From Triglochin maritima (Eukaryota > Streptophyta > Magnoliopsida > Alismatales > Juncaginaceae), in NCBI GenBank assembly GCA_963682175.1, contig OY821770.1, positions 18,382,501-18,446,500 on the forward strand: DNA of 64,000 bases, in the 5' to 3' direction. The notes beneath the pieces are model-generated. The model saw nothing but the letters and a program-made list of their open reading frames with translations. It had not been told where the DNA came from and made no database searches. Positions 57,730 through 64,000 of this stretch are shown one piece after another (position 1 is the stretch's first letter; every line of letters begins with the position of its first letter). Made by a program: the position numbers and the translations under genes.

Positions 57730-59250
57730 TCTTAAAGTCACAGAGGTCCAAATGTATCAACTTAAGAAGTTCTGTGCTTCTTGAAACCAACTTCAAAGGT
57801 TTTCTAGTAATCTTGGTTTGAGCACACATCTCACATTTGTCAAATCGAATAGATGTGTGCAATGGAATATAATGAGTCTTAGCTAAACTTACCATATGCA
57901 ATAACTTAGTCTATTATGAAATAACTTTTGATCAATAAACTTAGAACTTACCTGATTTATGTAATCTTGGTTTCAAATATCATTTTTTTGTAAATGAAGG
58001 TACTACTCTAACATGTTTTAGAGTTAGTATCTCACCCTGAAGAAAGCACCAAATTAGTAATTCCAGTGTGAGTCTCTTCAACCTCACCACCATTGCAAAC
58101 TTCCACAGAGTTTCAATATTATGACCTCAGTGAGCAAGTTCTTGTTATTGGCAACATGACAAGTAGCATTACTTTACATCTACCAGTCCAAGGAGGAATT
58201 GACCATTCCCATCGTCACCATGCCGATGAAGGTTCAAGGTTCAAATTCACTAACCAACATATTAACCTCCTTTTGTGGTGTGTTAGGGTTTGGTTTCTTT
58301 AGTATCTTACACTCTCCTGCCTAGTGACCCAACTTTGCACAATTATTAGACTTGCCATTCTTCCTTCCTTTGAAGGAAGTTTTTTTCTCTCTAACTGCAA
58401 TGATGATTCACCTACAGTTGGCTTCGACGATTGTTGAGGCCTTTTGGGATGTGAAACTAAGTTGGTTACAAAATTTTGTGATCCAGCTTGTTCCAAACAC
58501 TTCCTGGTACTATTTTGATCCTTAATATGAATGTACCTCTTTAATTCGTCCAGCACCATATGTTCTTTTAGTATTGCATTTCAGTATCAAAAGAACTTTA
58601 TTCACCAAGTAGCTTAGTCAACACAATACCATCACAGAGATTATCAAACAATTCAGAGTTATCCTCTTACAACTTGTTTCTCATGTTCTCAAGCTCAATT
58701 AGCTATGAAGTGACACTTGAATCTATATTGAGCTTGAGTTCAATGAACTTCTCCTCAAGAAGAGTTTTCGAGAGTCCCTCTTGATTTTGGAAATGAGAGT
58801 TCAAGTGCTCACATATCTCTTTCGCTATCTTAAGCTTACTATAGGTCATGGCTAAACAAGGATTCAAAGATGTTAATAGGTAATCCCTACATAAATCTTC
58901 ATCCCTTTTTCACTATTATTCATCTACATTTGCAGTGCACATTGCAAAATCACTCAGAACAGTGTGAAAAATGTTAGGTTCCTTCATGCCCAAATCGAAC
59001 ATGACGTGTCCACCCATGAAACTCAATGACATCAAAGTATTGCAACTTCACAATATCAAAGGAACCAATATTACCCATTATCGAAACAAAGAGATGGAAA
59101 TAATACACCTCGGGGTCGAGTCTCTGGTCTACCCAACTGCTTTCTAGGAACAAGATCTGAGTCATAAACCTCATAATTGGATGCGGAGTGCCCAAAACCC
59201 CAGGAAGGACTTCTCACATCGTCAGAAACTTGCAAGAGGATGGTCGAAAG
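57730..59250 (-). pseudogene. Ty1/copia gag to integrase remnant, cut by the CACTA end
   Basis: Read right to left. Gag lies at about 59100-58300, with FHGWTRHVRFG, EDLCRDYLLTSLNPCLAM and AKEICEHLNSHFQNQEGLSKT, and a zinc-knuckle region CAKLGHQAGEC near 58330. The integrase start lies at 57901-57730, with FDKCEMCAQTKITRKPLKLV, ELLKLIHLDLCDFK, then an abrupt end at the CACTA terminus. The rest of integrase, RT and RNase H are not seen on the far side within the window. Stops and shifts are frequent. Confidence 0.75.
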
Positions 59251-59489
59251 GCTTGTCGGAAAAATCAGCCCCAAAATCCCCCAAAACGTGGGCTATGATC
59301 TTCAAACGACCATAACTTTCATGTCCAACCTCTGATTGGCACGATTTACCTATCAAAATGTTCCTCTCAAAGAGTCGAACAAACTCCAAATTGTTTAAGA
59401 CTTAATGATCCAGGTGATCAGAAAAGGGTTGGTGTCGGCATGTTCCTCTCGCCGAGATAATCAGGATGGCTACTCACACACTAAAATCA
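59251..59489. other. Unassigned stretch between copia gag and a partial LTR
   Basis: This could be the 5' leader of the minus-strand copia element, but no primer binding site or LTR end was recognised. CCCCAAAATCCCCCAAAACG lies at about 59270-59290. No gene. Confidence 0.25.
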
Positions 59490-60500
59490 TGTTAGCTTTT
59501 AGGCTATAATGTTGTTTATTTTGATAATTTAATCAACATAATCTTAATTACAAATAAATAGGGTTAAATATATTCCATCCATTTCATATATACTTGTATT
59601 GTGCATACTTCTATCTTAAAAGGTGATCTAGATTAAATGAGAAATTGATTGACGTCAAGACATGTAATCAAACTTTTGAAGACATGTAATTTTATCCTTA
59701 TTTGAGTCTTTAAGAATTTATGTAAACTTGAGCAAATTAATGTTAGAATCCTCTTCAAACACCTTAGAACATCTCTAGGATCAATTACCACAAGAACACA
59801 TCCAAATTGCACTTGAATTGAGCTCACATTTGACCAAAACACCAAACACCAAACACCTAGATATACATAACTACCCAAATCTGTACAACCATTGGGAATA
59901 AACGGTAGACCATTTAAGTATAGAATGTGCCCAATAGCTAGTTTTCTACATTGTTGACCAAACAGTCGACCGGTGGAGTCGAAACGGTCGACCGTGGGGA
60001 GCACAGAAAATGTTCACTCCCAGTTTGGCTAGCTTGTTCGAGTAGTGATGGTTTCGTTCAACCATTAACTTAAATTTTTAAGTAAATGGCCCACCGGTAG
60101 ATTCAAATTGTTGACTGGCGCAAAACATTTTTGGCACTCACTCATTTACGTTTTCACTTACTCTGAACTTTCTCCAATTGCTCTATGAACTTTAAGCTTA
60201 TAACTAGAGGTTTATTCCTATGTTTTACACATCTCTTACACCCACTATTTCCCTATTGATCAAAGAGAAATCTCTCCCGCTTCAAACTTCAAATCTCACA
60301 CATTCACACTAAAACTTCTCACTTATGTTCTTCACTCCTATCCTACTCACGTGTGCTCAACTCTAGAGTGTTGATTAGTGATTCCACTTCCATATGCTTG
60401 AATCACAAGAGTTGTATGATCTGGGAGGAAGCCACCTCCCGGGTTGTGAGAGGAAGAATGAAGTTTGGTGAGGTTGTTCACTTGGATTGTAAATACTTCA
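59490..60500 (+). mobile_element. Partial LTR related to the 1500-1600-bp LTR lineage
   Basis: It starts TGTTAGCTTTTAGGCTATAATG at 59490, close to the TGTTGGCTTTTTGGCC start of the young element. It keeps the same landmarks in order: AAGACATGTAATCAA, AACCATTGGGAATAAACGG, a palindrome pair at 59963/59985 (22 bp apart), AAGCTTATAACTAGAGG as a TATA-region equivalent (about 60194) and the leader hairpin CCTCCCGGGTTGTGAGAGG (about 60435). The 3' end CACGATCCTACA is missing, so it is truncated around 60500. No target duplication can be expected or was found. Confidence 0.7.
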
Positions 60501-61423
60501 AGTCTAAAACATAGATTTAATACTTCAAGATTGTTGGAGGTGATGAGATTTTGAGTTAGTGTGAGAAATGTTGCTTGAAGTATTACAGTGTGGGAGATAA
60601 GATTTTGAATACCCACCGGTATTACCTCCAGCAGGGCAAGCCATAATGTTTGTATACAAATGTACTGGACTCTGGCCTACTAGGGCCGAATACCCATGTT
60701 GTCACTTATCAGCTTATAGATGAACATAAGGTTTGGATATATAATCAAAAATTATCTGAACATAATATATCTAACATAGCGATATATCTAACATCCCCTC
60801 CTCCACTACAACCGCCTCACCGTTTCTGTTCTACTCACCACTTCAACCCATTTGGGGTTTTCCTCAATGGTCCACAGTTTGTGGTAGGACAACTAAATAA
60901 GGAATATGTGTCCAATTCATTAATTGACTTTTATTTATTGTAATTAAAATGGGTGGGGTTTGGGTCTGCGAATTTAAGGTGGAATTTGGTGTCGTGGAAT
61001 GCAATTTGGATTGGGTATGTATATTTGAAGGAGGGTAGGAGGTTGTGAGATGGCGAGGGGTTGAGATTAGATGTCGCTATTATGATTGCAATGAGAACAC
61101 AACTTGTGGTACGTTGGATAGGATGGGGATCCATTGGAGTTTAGGGTTTTGAGAAGACCTGCAATTGGTTTGTTGTTTGGCTTTGATTTGGGTATGGGTT
61201 TGGATTGTGTGAACATGGAAGAGAGTGGCAAAGGAGAGATGGAGTAGAGAAGTGAAATAAAAAAATAAAATTATTAATGGAAGATTTCATAAAAAGCTAC
61301 GAGCTATTAGAAAGTGAATCTCATTTATATTAAGGAAGCTTTTGTAAAATTCAAAATTAAATATAATTTATTTTAACACCATATAGCAAAATTAACATCG
61401 TTAACAAAAGCAATTGACAGAGT
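60501..61423. other. Intergenic DNA, nothing recognised
   Basis: Short frames at 60347-60616, 60650-60943 and 60931-61134 show no family. A phrase near TACTTCAAG recurs at 60486-60530. No RNA gene or repeat boundary was identified. Confidence 0.3.
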
Positions 61424-63605
61424 TGAAAGGAATGTGTTCTAAAAGTTTTACTTTTATATGTCTATTATTATGAATTGAATGTGCAAACATTTTGTTCCTT
61501 GATTATGGTATTCGTCTTTTGGAAGTGTTAACGAAGAGGCGCTTGGTCCTTAACCGTAGAGTTCTAAAAGATAATGATTTACATAAATCAAAAGTTATTC
61601 ACAATCATGGTAGTTAACATAGAACATTAATTACCGAAATAAGATTGTCGTGTTGGTCATCGATTGTTGTAGCTCTACAAATAATTGACGACACGAGTAT
61701 ATAAAAGAGGAAAATATTACTTTTATATATTGAATATACCTAACAAGTAAAACATTATGGAATTGTGTTTCGTGTCATTAATGTTTTTACTGTGTCTTGG
61801 ATCCTAAGATATGAGACTTATATCTTTTCACTCAAGAAGTGTTTCATTTGATTATTGTCAAAAGCTACCAATGAGTGTAGTGATTACGGCAATAGTTTGT
61901 TGAACATGACTTGTGCGGGAAAAGATAGCTAGTCAAACGATTATCATTGCCCCTCTTAAATGAGTGATGATATTAGTGGGTCCCTTGATAAAGCAAAATT
62001 ATAATGTGCACAATGTGACTCGAGTTAAGTCACATAATTATAATTAGCTTAGAGAGATCAAGAAATGAATATAATACAAAGGTGACACATTTCTACTTTG
62101 TATATATTCTTAATATCATGAGGCAATGGACGGACACAAGTGGTGCACTTACATCACTAAATGGATCGTGTTTTAGTTCAAGTGGAACAAAGACATCTAT
62201 GCTAATTGGGTGATTATAATGTGTAGCTAGATACCGCTTATAGTCTGAGATATTAAGTGTTTAATATCACTGCCAATTAGGTTTAGATCCTCCTATAGGT
62301 CACACCACAAAACTGGGAAACAAGAGGTTTGATTTTAAGTTCATATGATGTGTCGGGTTTCTTATGAAAATGGGACACATGTGGTGAATTAATTAAAATC
62401 AATATGTTATGAGAATTAACATAATTAGAATCATAATAAATTCATATGAGATATATATATATTATGGGGTGTAATAATTTAATATTACATATGATAATAT
62501 ATATAGGATGTGAATTGCTAAAAACCCCCCAAAAAGATCAAATTTTGTTGGAAATAAATCCAAAATTTGATAAAGGTAAAATCGGGGTCAAACACTGTGA
62601 ACCGTTCATGGTTCGGTCGTCCAGGGCATCTTCGGATCGGTTAACCGAATAGGGAACGGGTAAGCGAAATTGGTTGACCGAGATTGCCCAGAGTGCCTGG
62701 ACAATCGGGTTCGGTTAACCGATTGGAAACAGTCAACCGGGAAGTAGTATTTTCGGTAGACCGAATGTGACCCGGTCATCCGATGACTATGTTCCAGGAG
62801 CGATTTTGGTGGGTCAAAGGTAAACCGATTACAAGACGTGGTTCGTCCGAATTATTCTAGGGAATTTTTCTCATACAGATTCGGTCGTCCGTCTAGCTCA
62901 CGGTGCACCGAACACGTGTTATAACCGAATGGTTCGGTTGACCGAATAATACTCGGTCTACCGAACAAGAACGATTCTGCCTGAATTATTAAGAGATTAA
63001 TTAAATCATGGGTGGAATAATTCCAGATTTAATTAAAACGTTTTTTGTGGGTGATTAAGTGGAATTTAGAGATTAATTTTAGGAGAGAAAAACAAGGGAT
63101 CATGGCTAAATAATAGCTCTTGATAAGGATATTTTGGGAGCCTATAAAAGGGCACATATTCCTACTTGTTTTAATACTAATGCAAAATCTTTCTCTCATT
63201 AATCTCTCCCTAATCACCACGAAATTTCTCTTAGTAAAATTAAGTTTGGAGATTAGAATCTCAGGATACTTAAAGAGGGGTTATTAGCTTGATTCTAAAC
63301 CTTGTTAGAGATTGATGGGCTAGCTCCTTTCTCTCTAACCTTGTTTAGAGTTTGGTGAACACTCGGAGACAATTCCGTGGGCGACACAACGTGCAACGCG
63401 ACTCCGGATCATCAAAAGGTTTTAGAGAACCTATAGGTATGATTCTCATTTGTGATTTATTTTAATAAATGTAGGATTGCATGTTATTAGAATAAAACAC
63501 AAATAGATGTACATAAAATTGCTGAAAATATAAAAACGATCTTCTATGATGTATTAAAATTTTTAAAATATATACATACATGTGGACACGAAATCCTACA
63601 ATAGT
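61419..63605 (+). mobile_element. Solo LTR of the third copia family (2177 bp), older copy
   Basis: The LTR proper is 61424-63600, starting TGAAAGGAATGTG and ending GAAATCCTACA. It is collinear with the LTR at 33765-35939. Flanks AGAGT (61419-61423) and ATAGT (63601-63605) agree at four of five bases. The palindrome cluster (62613-62960) is present but strongly decayed, with forms such as CGGTTAACCG, CGGTTGACCG and CGGTCGTCCG. CCTATAAAAGGGC near 63142 is the TATA-box equivalent. Confidence 0.85.
62613..62960 (+). promoter_or_regulatory. Decayed palindrome cluster in the older third-family LTR
   Basis: There are at least ten motif copies but hardly any intact CGGTCGACCG. Many differ by C-to-T or G-to-A at the central CpG (GTTAAC, GTTGAC), others by unrelated changes. 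Some pairing at about 20-22 bp is still visible, for example GTTCGGTTAACCG followed by CAGTCAACCGG near 62709-62740. Confidence 0.6.
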
Positions 63606-63675
63606 ACACTTTTGAATGTAAAATTGATTTCCAGTATGATAACTTGAAACAACTGCAGAAAGATCATAAATTTAG

Positions 63676-64000
63676 AATGAGTTTTTTGCTTCCGTATAGA
63701 TGAAACTATTGCAAATTGGACACATACCCATGGTTTGGAGAAAATTGGTCATGTACCTATCCAAAACAATGTAATTGGACTCATACCCATTTGTTACAGT
63801 GGGGCCCACAATCCTCTCGCACTGTTTACGTTTTCTGTGACGTGTCATGATTTATCATCGTTTGCGTACTAACAACACCTTAAAACTCAAATTAGTATCC
63901 CGACACGACCCCAATTTCAACTTAAAATCCCAACCCGGTTTGCACCCAACCGACCCTAATTCCCCACCCAAATCCCTAGCCGCCCTTACCCGACCGGTCG
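63676..64000 (+). repeat. Another unit of the foldback-like repeat family, running off the window
   Basis: ATGAGTTTTTTGCTTCCGTA, CCCATGGTTTGGAGAAAATTG, AACAATGTAATTGGACTCAT, GGGGCCCACA and GACGTGTCATGATTTATCA repeat the unit seen at 33290-33460. It is followed by TTAAAACTCAAATTAGTATC and CCCAACCCGGTTTGCACCCA, matching the centre seen at 33480-33560. Only the left arm is inside the window. Confidence 0.6.

Overview
The window is plant nuclear DNA, most likely from a eudicot with a repeat-rich genome. It is AT-rich and contains GT-AG introns, Ty1/copia polyproteins, CACTA, Mutator and PIF/Harbinger-like DNA transposons and several solo LTRs. I see only one convincing host gene: a nine-exon, minus-strand gene at 26114-31262 for a 773-residue bromodomain protein of the plant SWI/SNF-associated BRD1/BRD2/BRD13 type. 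Almost everything else is transposon sequence, much of it nested.

Layout. 1-280 is a broken copia reverse transcriptase (minus). About 288-3772 is a Mutator-like element with ~250-bp terminal inverted repeats and a transposase reduced to its N-terminal part. About 3850-11689 is CACTA-derived DNA. It is split by a complete, very young, non-autonomous LTR element (4054-9154, two 1600-bp LTRs, perfect 5-bp target duplication, one gag-like ORF) and by a solo LTR (9648-11146). 12800-17400 is a decayed copia element (plus). 18091-23486 is a second copia element (minus), interrupted by a solo LTR (20950-22468). 23500-26100 is quiet AT-rich DNA with a possible SINE. After the bromodomain gene come a Harbinger-type MITE (31724-32274), a second MITE-like element (~32280-33070) and a foldback-like repeat from ~33110. 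The foldback repeat is broken by a solo LTR (33765-35939) and by a third copia element (36178-42635). 43394-45536 is a solo LTR of another family. 47000-57729 is CACTA-derived: two transposase remnants, subterminal repeat blocks and a broken GRF zinc-finger ORF. Inside it lies a terminal-inverted-repeat element full of a 22-bp minisatellite (48712-50797). 57730-59250 is a fourth copia remnant (minus). 59490-~60500 is a partial LTR, 61424-63600 a further solo LTR, and 63676-64000 another foldback-type unit.

The most unusual signal is shared by at least four otherwise different LTR types. Each carries a cluster of the 10-bp palindrome CGGTCGACCG and decayed versions of it. The palindromes are organised in PAIRS whose starts lie 19-23 bp apart, about two turns of B-DNA. 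In the best-preserved LTRs the cluster ends ~100 bp upstream of a TATAAATA box. One LTR of a family that otherwise carries the cluster has lost it and has a different tandem repeat in about the same place. The related 1.5-1.6-kb LTRs also share a hairpin inside the cluster and a run of small hairpins downstream of the TATA box, probably in the transcribed leader. I read this as a modular LTR control region that has spread among families; its function is unknown.

All coordinates, identities and motif counts were read by eye from the sequence. No database search or alignment program was used.
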